The notes beneath the pieces were generated by a model that had not been told where the DNA came from, made no database searches, and worked only from the letters and a program-made list of their open reading frames with translations. A stretch of DNA of 41,033 nt from positions 1 to 41,033 of the forward strand of contig CALGGJ010000097.1 in assembly GCA_937915745.1 (NCBI GenBank), written 5' to 3'. The stretch comes from an uncultured Prevotellaceae bacterium. GTDB taxonomy: Bacteria > Bacteroidota > Bacteroidia > Bacteroidales > Bacteroidaceae. Every line of letters begins with the position of its first letter. The first letter of the stretch is position 1. The position numbers and the translations under genes were made by a program. Shown here piece after piece: positions 26,005 through 34,885 of this stretch.

Positions 26005-28389
26005 ATGAAACGACTAATCTTAACCCTTGCCCTGGCACTTACCACAGGTTTTGCCCTGGCGCAGAAAGGCACATTTGAGGCAGGTAAAGGAACATTCCTG
26101 CTCAATGGCAAGCCATTCATCGTAAAAGCAGCAGAGATTCACTACCCACGCATTCCCCGACCATATTGGGAACATCGGATAAAGATGTGTAAGGCATTGG
26201 GTATGAACACAGTATGTATATACATTTTCTGGAACATACACGAGCAGCAAGAGGGTGTGTTCAACTTCTCCGACAATCAAGACATTGCCGAGTTCTGTCG
26301 AGTGGCACAACGCAACGGCATGTATGTCATCGTACGTCCAGGACCCTATGTTTGTGCCGAATGGGAGATGGGTGGACTGCCATGGTGGCTCCTGAAGAAG
26401 AAGGACATACGCCTGCGCGAGCAAGACCCCTACTTCATGGAACGTGTAAAGATATTCGAAGAGCGAGTAGGCGAGCAACTACGTCCGCTCACCATAGCTA
26501 ACGGTGGACCTATCATCATGATTCAGGTTGAGAACGAATATGGCTCGTATGGCACCGACAAACCATACGTAAGCGCCATACGCGACTGCCTGCGCGGCAT
26601 CTACGGCAACAGTGTCACACTCTTCCAGTGCGACTGGGCCAGCAACTTCGAGCAAAACGGGCTCGACGACCTCATCTGGACCATGAACTTCGGTACCGGA
26701 GCCAACATCGACCAGCAGTTCCGCCGCCTCGGTCAGTTGCGTCCCGACTCGCCAAAGATGTGCTCGGAGTTCTGGAGCGGATGGTTCGACAAGTGGGGAG
26801 CACGCCACGAGACACGTCCAGCCAAAGATATGGTCGATGGTATGGACGAGATGCTCAGCAAAGGTATCAGTTTCTCACTCTATATGACCCACGGCGGTAC
26901 CAGTTTCGGTCATTGGGCAGGAGCCAACTCGCCAGGATTTGCACCTGACGTCACCTCCTACGACTACGACGCGCCTATCAACGAATACGGACAGACCACC
27001 CCTAAGTACTTCGAACTGCGCAAGATGATGGAGCGTTACAACGACGGCAAGCAGCTGCCGGCCATACCGAAACCAGCCGCACCAATCATCACTGTGCCGA
27101 AGTTCGAGCTGACAGAGTTTTCGTCAATCTTCAACGGCAGCGACCCGAATCTCGAAAATCCTATTCGCAAAGGCAGCAAACTCCTCACGTTCGAAGAGGT
27201 AAACATGGGTTGGGGTTCAATGCTCTATACCACTACCCTGCCCGAAATCAACGGGCAGAGTCTGCTCACTGCCGACATTCACGATTACGCACAATTCTTC
27301 ATCAACGGTAAATACATCGGTAAGACCGACCGTGTGAAGAACGAAAAGAGCATAACCCTGCCACCAGTGAAGAAGGGTGACGAACTGCAGATACTTGTCG
27401 AGGCAATGGGACGCATCAACTTCGGTAGGGCTATCAAGGACTTCAAGGGGATCGTGAGCGATGTAGTCATCAGCGCTACTATAGACCACATCGAAACCGC
27501 ATGGACACCACAGGCATGGAACATGATGGCACTGCCCGACAGCTATGAGAAAGCAGTCGATGCCTTCGCACACATAGGCTACATGGGCAACCCCGACACA
27601 AGGCAGCGACCGGGCAACCCATTACAAATTGCAACCGACGGCAAAGACCTCACCACACGCCCCGGCTACTATCGAGGCTACTTCAACATAAACAAGGTAG
27701 GCGACACATTCCTCAACTTCGAGCGCTGGGGCAAAGGACAGGTGTGGGTGAACGGCCATGCGATGGGCCGCATCTGGTCTATAGGTCCGCAACAGACACT
27801 CTACATACCAGGCTGCTGGCTGAAGAAAGGACGTAACGAAGTCATAGTGCTCGACGTAGCAGGTCCGCAGGAACCTGTGGTGTGGGGGCAAGCCGAACCG
27901 GAACTCAACAAACTGCAACTCGAACGCACCAACAAGCACAACAACATAGGCGACAAGCCCGACCTCAACAGCGACACACCAGCTGCTCAGGGACAGTTCG
28001 AGGCCGGCAATGGATGGCAGACAGTGACGTTCCCGGCACCGAAACGCGGTCGCCTGCTCTGCATCGAAGCATCGAGCATACAAGGCAGCGGCGACGTGGT
28101 GGCCATTGCCGAGATATATGCCCAAGGCACCAACGGACAGCGACTCAGCCGCGAACCATGGACATGCAAGTATGCCGACAGCGAAGACGAAGGGGGCAAC
28201 CACCTGGGCGATAAGGTGTTCGACCAGCAGGAGTCAACCTACTGGCAGACCGTACGCGGAGCCTCATTCCCACACCTGCTCGTCATCGACCTCGGCAGCG
28301 AACAGACCATCACCGCCATCGAATACCTGCCACGAGCCGAACAAGGAGCACCAGGCAGCGTGAAAGACTATAAGGTGTATGTGAAGTAA
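26005..28389 (+). CDS. Secreted GH35 beta-galactosidase with F5/8-type C domain
   Basis: This 794-residue exported enzyme has a signal peptide (MKRLILTLALALTTGFALAQ) and a GH35 barrel with AAEIHYPRIPRPYWEHRI and RPGPYVCAEWEMGGLPWWL. The acid/base is Glu178 in QVENEYGSYG and the nucleophile Glu255 in CSEFWSGWFDKWG. Jelly-roll domains follow. A C-terminal discoidin-like (F5/8 C) module, about 670-794, has HLLVIDLGSEQTITAIEYLP and may bind glycans. It removes terminal beta-galactose from polysaccharides, by family. The 26005 start is chosen over 25909 because it begins the signal peptide. Confidence 0.94.
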   Translation: MKRLILTLALALTTGFALAQKGTFEAGKGTFLLNGKPFIVKAAEIHYPRIPRPYWEHRIKMCKALGMNTVCIYIFWNIHEQQEGVFNFSDNQDIAEFCRVAQRNGMYVIVRPGPYVCAEWEMGGLPWWLLKKKDIRLREQDPYFMERVKIFEERVGEQLRPLTIANGGPIIMIQVENEYGSYGTDKPYVSAIRDCLRGIYGNSVTLFQCDWASNFEQNGLDDLIWTMNFGTGANIDQQFRRLGQLRPDSPKMCSEFWSGWFDKWGARHETRPAKDMVDGMDEMLSKGISFSLYMTHGGTSFGHWAGANSPGFAPDVTSYDYDAPINEYGQTTPKYFELRKMMERYNDGKQLPAIPKPAAPIITVPKFELTEFSSIFNGSDPNLENPIRKGSKLLTFEEVNMGWGSMLYTTTLPEINGQSLLTADIHDYAQFFINGKYIGKTDRVKNEKSITLPPVKKGDELQILVEAMGRINFGRAIKDFKGIVSDVVISATIDHIETAWTPQAWNMMALPDSYEKAVDAFAHIGYMGNPDTRQRPGNPLQIATDGKDLTTRPGYYRGYFNINKVGDTFLNFERWGKGQVWVNGHAMGRIWSIGPQQTLYIPGCWLKKGRNEVIVLDVAGPQEPVVWGQAEPELNKLQLERTNKHNNIGDKPDLNSDTPAAQGQFEAGNGWQTVTFPAPKRGRLLCIEASSIQGSGDVVAIAEIYAQGTNGQRLSREPWTCKYADSEDEGGNHLGDKVFDQQESTYWQTVRGASFPHLLVIDLGSEQTITAIEYLPRAEQGAPGSVKDYKVYVK

Positions 28390-28443
28390 AAAAATGAATG
28401 GGATGCGCCCCTGCGCGCAGAAATCCGACAAAATCTGTTCAAT

Positions 28444-28479
28444 TCCCAAAAATTGGTAATCAGCAATTATGTTTTGGGA
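28444..28479 (+). terminator. Hairpin downstream of GH35, possible terminator
   Basis: TCCCAAAA and TTTTGGGA arms enclose AATTG/CAATT; a T-rich but interrupted stretch (GATTTGTTTCGATTTG) follows. It is 55 bp after the GH35 stop. The T-tract is imperfect, so function is tentative. Confidence 0.4.
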
Positions 28480-28507
28480 GATTTGTTTCGATTTGTAAGT
28501 ATACTAA

Positions 28508-28531
28508 CTCTGGGCTTTCGCAAGCCCAGAG
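28508..28531. repeat. Strong GC-rich hairpin beside repeat A
   Basis: CTCTGGGCTT-TCGC-AAGCCCAGAG is a perfect 10-bp stem with a four-base loop. It abuts the left end of dispersed repeat A; AAGCCCAGAGCTTGCGAAAC recurs at its right end (from about 28664), so these flanks may be part of the mobile unit or its target. No T-tract follows. Confidence 0.6.
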
Positions 28532-28665
28532 CAGAAAGGAATGGAAGAGAATGGAAAGGAAGTTAAAAGGATAGGAAGGGACGTTACTTATAGGGGTGTT
28601 TACAAAACATTCGTCCCTTTAACTTCTCTTTAACTACCCTTTAACTCCCCTTCTGAGCCTAATAA
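28532..28665. repeat. Dispersed intergenic repeat, copy A
   Basis: This copy runs from CAGAAAGGAATGG to GAGCCTAATAA and lies between convergent genes. It matches the reverse complement of copy B (37174-37392) almost base for base. The differences are one G in a G-run, two rather than three 11-bp TTTAACTACCC units, and absence of the 75-bp module found in B. Inside, GGGACG and CGTCCC can pair across about 28 nt. Confidence 0.85.
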
Positions 28666-28760
28666 GCCCAGAGCTTGCGAAACTTAAATATACTAATTTG
28701 ACACACCCACTGTTTTTCTATTGGTTTAATAGACAAGAGACCTGCTATTATCCCTGGCAC

Positions 28761-28919
28761 CTACAATTCTTCCCATTGGTGCGACTTAGTTTCGGCTTCG
28801 AGGCTTCCTTCTGTATCAACACCGCCGTAGCCTATACCCTCGGCACTTACTGAGATCATCAGGTTTTGCATGTCAACGTCGAATACTCTGTTTTTGGGAA
28901 TAATATATGTTTTCTTCAT
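28761..28919 (-). CDS. Small 52-residue peptide of the Bacteroidales MKKTYIxP type
   Basis: The peptide starts MKKTYIIPKNRVFDVDMQNL and ends KSHQWEEL. It has a Gly/acidic middle (EGIGYGGVDTEG) and no membrane segment. A GGAGG-like sequence lies 8-12 bases upstream of the ATG, which is 18 bp after the stop of the cohesin-like gene, so it is the last gene of the operon. Short proteins with this MKK-Y-x-P start, a hydrophobic/acidic region and a late Trp are, from memory, common as uncharacterised ORFs in Prevotella and Bacteroides. The function is unknown. Confidence 0.75.
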   Translation of the reverse strand: MKKTYIIPKNRVFDVDMQNLMISVSAEGIGYGGVDTEGSLEAETKSHQWEEL

Positions 28920-28937
28920 TGTTGTTCCTCCATCTCG

Positions 28938-30143
28938 TTATTTGATAAACAGTTTATTACCATCAACAATATTCAGTCCTTTCATCACCTCATACTGTTT
29001 TTGTCCGTTCAGGTTGTATATGCTGCCTTGGCCTGCACTACCCTCTAAATGTTTGATGTCTGTGGTAAAGTCACCTATTCGTATCTTGATGGAGAGAGCA
29101 TCTTCCACCTCGGTCAGCACATCGTAGAAATCGAAATAGGCACGAAGGCCCTTCATTGTTGTAGCACCGGCAGAGTACCAGAATTTGTTGCTGTTGAGGA
29201 ACAGTGTCTGCGCCTCGAGTGTGATTGGAGTATATGATCCGATGAGTTCACTCCACTGTTTCTTTGTGCGCTTCACGGTTGCAACGGTCGGCTCCTCTTC
29301 CACCTCGATGTCAACACCGTCGAGAGTCCACTCAGTGATGTCCTTTGTGGTCTTCAGCACTACAGGATGATTGGCTTCGATACCGGCGGATACTGCTATG
29401 GCATTGAAGTTCACAGTGATGCCTGCGATGTTCCCGTCGTCATCTTCGGTGGTCTCATATCCTGCAAAGTCGAGCAACTCCACATCGTCGCCAAACACCT
29501 CGGCAACCTGGTCGCCACTCATGGCAAACGGCAACACCAGTGTGCTGTAGGTATTTGCGCTGATGGTGCGCTTCACACGTACACTGGCACCCTCTGCATC
29601 CTCCGGAGCGGCCAGTGCATCTTCGTCGATGACGATACGGGTATCGGCTGGTTCACCCACAGTCACATCAAACGTAAAGTTTTCAAGGCTTACCGTCGTC
29701 AGGTTTCCCTCTCCATCCTTGGCAGAGAACGAGGCGTTACACACTGTGACAGTCAGTTTGCTACCCACTTCCAGACTGGCATCAGCGCATAGAGTAATAC
29801 TTATCAATCGACCTTCGGTGCCTTTTATTGTGGCAGTAGTGGTAGTTGGTATTGCACCAAAACCATCGTTTTCTGTAGGGATGATGGTGAACTTACCCAT
29901 CACATCGTCGTTCTTTGAATATACAGGCAGGCCGTCTTCATCCTTCACTGTCGATATCCCGTCGGGAAGCAACAAGTTGAATTTAAAGCCGACATTCGTA
30001 TCTTCGGCATCAAACACATATTTCACATCGAGCGTTACTGTACCACCTTGTGGCACAGTAACGTTGTCGATTACTATCTGGTCGGCATGAGCATGGCTCA
30101 TAGCAAAAAGTCCGACCATAAATGTTAATAATTTACGTTTCAT
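28938..30143 (-). CDS. Secreted protein with N-terminal cohesin-like domain
   Basis: This 401-residue exported protein has a signal peptide (about 1-20, ending SHAHA). An all-beta domain at about 20-165 begins IVIDNVTVPQGGTVTLDVKY, with GFKFNLLLPDGIS, GRLISITLCAD and VTVCNASFSAKDGEG. This pattern resembles cohesin modules, though the match is by eye. A second beta domain (about 190-370) contains STLVLPFAMSGDQV. The C-terminus has SIYNLNGQ and ends in KGLNIVDGNKLFIK, a short tail typical of Bacteroidales secreted proteins. Fifteen bases upstream ends a gene for a dockerin-bearing protein, the expected partner of a cohesin. The acidic composition suits calcium-dependent surface assembly. Confidence 0.75.
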   Translation of the reverse strand: MKRKLLTFMVGLFAMSHAHADQIVIDNVTVPQGGTVTLDVKYVFDAEDTNVGFKFNLLLPDGISTVKDEDGLPVYSKNDDVMGKFTIIPTENDGFGAIPTTTTATIKGTEGRLISITLCADASLEVGSKLTVTVCNASFSAKDGEGNLTTVSLENFTFDVTVGEPADTRIVIDEDALAAPEDAEGASVRVKRTISANTYSTLVLPFAMSGDQVAEVFGDDVELLDFAGYETTEDDDGNIAGITVNFNAIAVSAGIEANHPVVLKTTKDITEWTLDGVDIEVEEEPTVATVKRTKKQWSELIGSYTPITLEAQTLFLNSNKFWYSAGATTMKGLRAYFDFYDVLTEVEDALSIKIRIGDFTTDIKHLEGSAGQGSIYNLNGQKQYEVMKGLNIVDGNKLFIK

Positions 30144-30158
30144 GTTCTTTTCTGTTTT

Positions 30159-33100
30159 TTATTGAGGTTCAATCTTATTATGTGACATATTTACACCCAG
30201 ACTTTCATATACGACAATAATGGCATCTGTCAGGTCAACCAATCCGTCGCCATTCATATCAGCACGTTCTTTTCTGAAAGTGGTCGGAGTCTGGCCCAAT
30301 GAGTGGTAAACAATCATGATGGCATCTGTGAGATCTACTTCACCGTCGTCGTTTACGTCGCCCAACATAATTGCAAGTATTGTAAATTCGGTTGCAGGCT
30401 CTTTGATTTCTTTATTACCAGCCGAGTCTGTTACTAAAACATAATAATCGTATGTCAAACCATTTTCTACCGGTACAATCACAATAGAATCAACAGGAAT
30501 ATTAGTAGCAGCTAATTCCCATTCTGCAGATTTTTCCTTACGATGATATACGTCATACTTCCATGGTTTAGACAACTCATCTATTGCACTAACCGTAATT
30601 GCTGCGGTAGATGCAGATGCCATTGAAACATCTGTAATCACACTTGTAGGTGCAATTGCATCGACTGTATTTTTCCAAGTAGGAGTCATAATGACTGCCT
30701 CTTTGTCAAATACAATTTCCGCTCGGTTGCTTACACTTTCCTCATGAGCCAGTTGCGACTTCAGTCTTATACTGAACGACACTTCGCCCATTCCATTTCC
30801 GCTATAGTTTACAGGCAACACTCCTTGCATAGCATCATCGGTAGGCTCCATTGTCATCGGATCGAGCGAAAGAATGGTCCATCGGGCTATACCTGTCGTT
30901 GTATTGTAGTCAAGACTCACTTCGGCAATCACGTTAATTGCAGGACGCAAATCCATGGTATAGGTAAACTGTTGCTCACCATCTATGTACATTGTTGCAT
31001 CGCCAATCTTAACACTCGTGGCCTTGAATGTCGACAAATCGAACTTCTCAGCATCAAGTGTATCAGTCACAATGATTGTGTGTGCCGAAGCCATAGCTTC
31101 ATTAGGATCGTTTTCAAATTCAATTGTATAGTGAAGGTCTGTCACACTCTGTTGCATGAATTTACTTCCTGACTCTGACATATAGCCAATGATGTCATTA
31201 GGGTCAATCGGTGTAACAACACTCACTTGATGTGGATTACCTGGATTTGGAGTATCTTGTTGTGCACAAGCATTTTGACACCCTAACAAATGGTCTATTA
31301 TCGCACCTAAAATTCCTCCGACAATCGAACCATGAGTCAAAACCTCTGGGTATAAATTATTATACACGTCATTTATACCAAATGGGTCACTACCATCAGG
31401 GAAATAAGCATTAACGGCTTGTTGACCAATATGACGTCCCATAGCATTTATTGAAGAGCCTATAGTAACTCCTGTTTTTATTGCCAAATTGCCAACAGTA
31501 CCTGCATGGGATACTCTTGCAGGCATTCCGCCAATGCCGGTTATGTCAGCCATTGCATCACCAAAGTTTATCATGTTTTGTCCACGATTGCTCGTATTTG
31601 GTGCTGGCGCTCTACGTGCTTTGATGTAGGATTCATTATTGGCTGTATCCAATTCTACAGGTGTGCCGCACCATGCCCACATGTTGAATATAGTATTCTC
31701 GGGAGTGGTAAAATCTAATTGCAACTTCATTGTCGAGTGCGGATTGAGTCTTGGAAGATAGAAGAACATCATTGTTCCATCTTCACCTTTTCCAAACAGA
31801 TTGTCTGTATCGACGATAAATGAATAGCCTGCACTGTCGTTCTCTGCGGCAACTGTTACCAAGAAGTTGTTGAATTGTACGTGTTGAATCTTGTCGGGAT
31901 TGTCCCATGCAAGATTAAATGGAATATATGTATAATTAATGTTACCAGTATTACATATTTCTATGGTTACAGGCAATGGTCTGGCAAGACTTGAACCATT
32001 CTTCAATTTGACTTCTATCTCGCCAAAATCGGGTGCTTCTAACGTAAATGCATCGTGTAAGCAGAGTGTGGCATCCTCTCCGTTTTCATCTACGTAATAC
32101 AATGTAATGTCACATAGACCATTCGTATATGCTTTCTCATCGATTGTAAATTCAATAGTCGCTTTCGACATATCGACCGACAAGATATTTCCGTCAAATG
32201 AATTGCCATTAATATCTGTAATAGTGGCTTTCACCATCTTGTCAAATCCATTACCTAACAACTTCATTTTAATTCCATTTCCTGCTAAGTTACCAGCCTT
32301 GTCAGGAGAGAACCAGAGTACGGCATATTTGTCTATATGTTCATATTCTATCTCCATGTTCTGCCTTGTACCTGTCACATCGTGTATGGCAAGGTAGTAT
32401 ATTCCGTCTTCCGGGGCATGGCAACCGCTTAGCATGGTTGATTCGGCTCCGGAAACGGCATATATCTCTTTACCAGATGGAGAGAACAGTTGCATACTAC
32501 ATGCTTGAGTTGAACGGAACGATAGCGAATCACCTATAGATGCCTCCAAGGTGTACCACCTGATATCGTTTTCAGCTACTCTGCTGAAGCTTTGTCTTGG
32601 CTGCAGTTCACCAACTGGTATCACTTCATGACTTATATTCTCATCATAATAGTCTTTTGATATTTCCGTAAAGTGGTTGGATACGTCGATGAACCGAGCA
32701 TGGAATGTATTGAGGGCATAAATAATTGGGGTGCCATCGTTCACAACAAACTTGAAATGAGAACTGCGTATTGGTTGACTTTCAACAGGGATTAGCGAGA
32801 CGACACCCACTTCACTCTGTGGAGGGTCGATGGTCTGAACGATTGTTTTGTTGATACTGTCGTTTATCCAATACTCATATTGCTTTATTCCATTGCCTCC
32901 TAACGGAATCTTCTTAAAGAATGCCGAACCAAAGCTTGATGAGCCAACCTGTCTGCCTGTGAGCACATAATTGATTTGATGCAAGCCATCATCAAGGGTT
33001 GATACATCAATGTCGAAATGATAACTGGCCGACGCTCCGACATGGGTCAGTACCCTACTTTCACCGCCATCAATGCTATAAAGCAATTGCATGTCAGTAT

Positions 33101-33809
33101 TTGAATTGGCCATCTTCCTATGCATATACAGACACTGAGCGATATTCGAAGCAGCACCAGACGATGCCACAGCTTGTGCTGTGACTACATGTATGCCTTC
33201 GGGCATGTCGGATGTGTCGAGAATCCAACTAAACGATTCGTCCTTAAGCCGCACTATTTCATCTTTTAATGCCACACCATCCACATAGCACGTTACGACA
33301 AATTGTTCGTCGGCAAGAGCCATACGTTTTTTATGATAATAAATACATTGTGCCACACTCGATGACTCACCAGATGCAGATACAGCCTGTGCTCTCACGG
33401 TGTGCAGTCCTTCTTCCAGGTTGTCAGTATCGAACAACCAACTTATTTTTCCTTCATCTATATTTACAACCTCACTCTTGTAAAGGATATCATCAACATA
33501 GCACGACACGGTATAAAGTCCTTCGTCTTCGTTTTCAGTTATTACAGAAGGACGGAAATAGAGGCATTGAGCCACGTTTGATGCACGACCGTCTGCCCAG
33601 ACCGCATGAGCTGTAATCAGATGAATTCCTTCGGAAATATCATCCAATGGAAAGCTCCATTCAACTTCTTCACTCTCTGCTGCCATCTCTTCCTGTCGAA
33701 TTATTTGTCCGTCAAGATAGCAAAACAGCATGTAATCCATTGAATCGGTCTGTGCAAAGGATGTATAATGTAAACAGATGAAGAGCAATAATGATAAATA
33801 TCTCCTCAT
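30159..33809 (-). CDS. Large secreted multi-domain protein ending in a dockerin
   Basis: This is a 1216-residue exported protein. After a signal peptide (ending TSFAQ), three clear repeats of about 70 residues (about 25-237) share the pattern CYxDG, W-F-LD, EGIHxxTAxAV and SxVAQCxY, followed by a fourth degenerate one. A PPC-like domain follows (PEDGIYYLAIHDVTG). Beyond it, a region with PIDPNDIIGYM, YTIEFENDPNEA and EAVIMTPTWKNTVD matches the DUF7619-type module, then comes an Ig/FN3-like domain. The C-terminus (about 1149-1206) is a two-repeat type I dockerin with calcium loops DVNDDGEVDLTD and DMNGDGLVDLTD. It probably displays its repeats on the surface, docked through this module. It is the second gene of the operon, 35 bp after the beta-helix gene and 15 bp before the cohesin-like gene. 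Confidence 0.85.
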   Translation of the reverse strand: MRRYLSLLLFICLHYTSFAQTDSMDYMLFCYLDGQIIRQEEMAAESEEVEWSFPLDDISEGIHLITAHAVWADGRASNVAQCLYFRPSVITENEDEGLYTVSCYVDDILYKSEVVNIDEGKISWLFDTDNLEEGLHTVRAQAVSASGESSSVAQCIYYHKKRMALADEQFVVTCYVDGVALKDEIVRLKDESFSWILDTSDMPEGIHVVTAQAVASSGAASNIAQCLYMHRKMANSNTDMQLLYSIDGGESRVLTHVGASASYHFDIDVSTLDDGLHQINYVLTGRQVGSSSFGSAFFKKIPLGGNGIKQYEYWINDSINKTIVQTIDPPQSEVGVVSLIPVESQPIRSSHFKFVVNDGTPIIYALNTFHARFIDVSNHFTEISKDYYDENISHEVIPVGELQPRQSFSRVAENDIRWYTLEASIGDSLSFRSTQACSMQLFSPSGKEIYAVSGAESTMLSGCHAPEDGIYYLAIHDVTGTRQNMEIEYEHIDKYAVLWFSPDKAGNLAGNGIKMKLLGNGFDKMVKATITDINGNSFDGNILSVDMSKATIEFTIDEKAYTNGLCDITLYYVDENGEDATLCLHDAFTLEAPDFGEIEVKLKNGSSLARPLPVTIEICNTGNINYTYIPFNLAWDNPDKIQHVQFNNFLVTVAAENDSAGYSFIVDTDNLFGKGEDGTMMFFYLPRLNPHSTMKLQLDFTTPENTIFNMWAWCGTPVELDTANNESYIKARRAPAPNTSNRGQNMINFGDAMADITGIGGMPARVSHAGTVGNLAIKTGVTIGSSINAMGRHIGQQAVNAYFPDGSDPFGINDVYNNLYPEVLTHGSIVGGILGAIIDHLLGCQNACAQQDTPNPGNPHQVSVVTPIDPNDIIGYMSESGSKFMQQSVTDLHYTIEFENDPNEAMASAHTIIVTDTLDAEKFDLSTFKATSVKIGDATMYIDGEQQFTYTMDLRPAINVIAEVSLDYNTTTGIARWTILSLDPMTMEPTDDAMQGVLPVNYSGNGMGEVSFSIRLKSQLAHEESVSNRAEIVFDKEAVIMTPTWKNTVDAIAPTSVITDVSMASASTAAITVSAIDELSKPWKYDVYHRKEKSAEWELAATNIPVDSIVIVPVENGLTYDYYVLVTDSAGNKEIKEPATEFTILAIMLGDVNDDGEVDLTDAIMIVYHSLGQTPTTFRKERADMNGDGLVDLTDAIIVVYESLGVNMSHNKIEPQ

Positions 33810-33844
33810 AACATTTGTCTTGTTTTTGTTTGGTATAGTCTATT

Positions 33845-34885
33845 CTATTCAATGGCCTTAACTTGTATATCTACACTTAGTTTGCCATCGGCAGTAGATT
33901 TAGCAGCTACATTACATTTCACAACCGACGGGTTACCCATGCTTGGGTCGAAAGGCATATTACCGCCATATATGCCTACTTCTGTATCATCTGTGCCAAG
34001 ATACTTCGTTTTAGCTTCATCTGTCAGTTCAAAGGTCTCACTATCGCTGTAAGTACCTGCAAAAGTTTTGAAAACAGACGCTACGTCATTGACCACTATA
34101 GAGGTATTACTGCCAAGAGTGTTTTCAAATACGTTTTTGTCAATACTTACACATTTAACTGCATAGGAGGTGCTTGGAAGTTTACTATCTCCGCCTATAA
34201 GAATGCTGTTTCTTATAGCTGTGTTTCCAAGATTATTAAACTGACCCGTATGATTATCGTTATACATGTCATCTATTATACAATTTTGAAACTCATTTAT
34301 TTTTCCACCTGAACCCGATAAATTGTATGGGTGTTTAATATAACTATTAATAAAGTAGAATTCTGAAGGATTCTTGCTATCTGTATTTTGATGCTCTATG
34401 TAGTATAAAATTTTACTTTGTATGATATCTGCCCGACGTATATACATATTGTATTCACTATTATACGCATTATACAGACTCCAAATGCGACATTTAATAA
34501 TGTTAAATATTCCTACTGCTTTATAACCAATGCTTGAAAGATACAATCCTTCTAGAGAGATTTTGGCTGTTTCAGGCCATGTCCCCACACTAAAATCTCC
34601 CCTTATAACCGTCTGTCCACTACCATTGATTGAGTCAGTATGCATTCCAGCACCGCGAATTGTCAATGACTTCTGTATATTCACTGCATCAAATATTCCT
34701 TCACTCAGAGTGATGACATCGTTGTCAGTAGCATAGGAGTATGCCGTTTTTAATGCTCCAGAGCCATAATAGACACTGAGGGTGTCGTTATGATTGAGTA
34801 CTGCAAAGATTGAACTTTGTGCAAAGAGATTGTTGGCACCAAGCCCCAAACAGAGGACGAGCGCGAAAGAAATGAATCGTTTCAT
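33845..34885 (-). CDS. Secreted right-handed beta-helix protein
   Basis: This 346-residue exported protein has a signal peptide (MKRFISFALVLCLGLGANNLFAQ). The body has pectate-lyase-like turns: DVITLSEGIFDAVNIQKSL, TIRGAGMHTDSI, ISLEGLYLSSIGYKAVGIFN and similar rungs. A C-terminal segment reads VGIYGGNMPFDPSMGNP and ends in a beta-strand tail. No lyase catalytic residues were identified, so it may be an adhesin or binding protein. The start at 34885 is chosen for its signal peptide; the longer frame to 34966 adds a non-signal leader. The gene is noticeably more AT-rich than the GH35 and nrdJ genes nearby. It is the first gene of the four-gene operon. Confidence 0.82.
   Translation of the reverse strand: MKRFISFALVLCLGLGANNLFAQSSIFAVLNHNDTLSVYYGSGALKTAYSYATDNDVITLSEGIFDAVNIQKSLTIRGAGMHTDSINGSGQTVIRGDFSVGTWPETAKISLEGLYLSSIGYKAVGIFNIIKCRIWSLYNAYNSEYNMYIRRADIIQSKILYYIEHQNTDSKNPSEFYFINSYIKHPYNLSGSGGKINEFQNCIIDDMYNDNHTGQFNNLGNTAIRNSILIGGDSKLPSTSYAVKCVSIDKNVFENTLGSNTSIVVNDVASVFKTFAGTYSDSETFELTDEAKTKYLGTDDTEVGIYGGNMPFDPSMGNPSVVKCNVAAKSTADGKLSVDIQVKAIE

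Noticed and set aside
27622..28203. 193-codon minus-strand frame inside the second GH35
   Set aside because: Antisense to the beta-galactosidase C-terminal domains; no recognisable motif.
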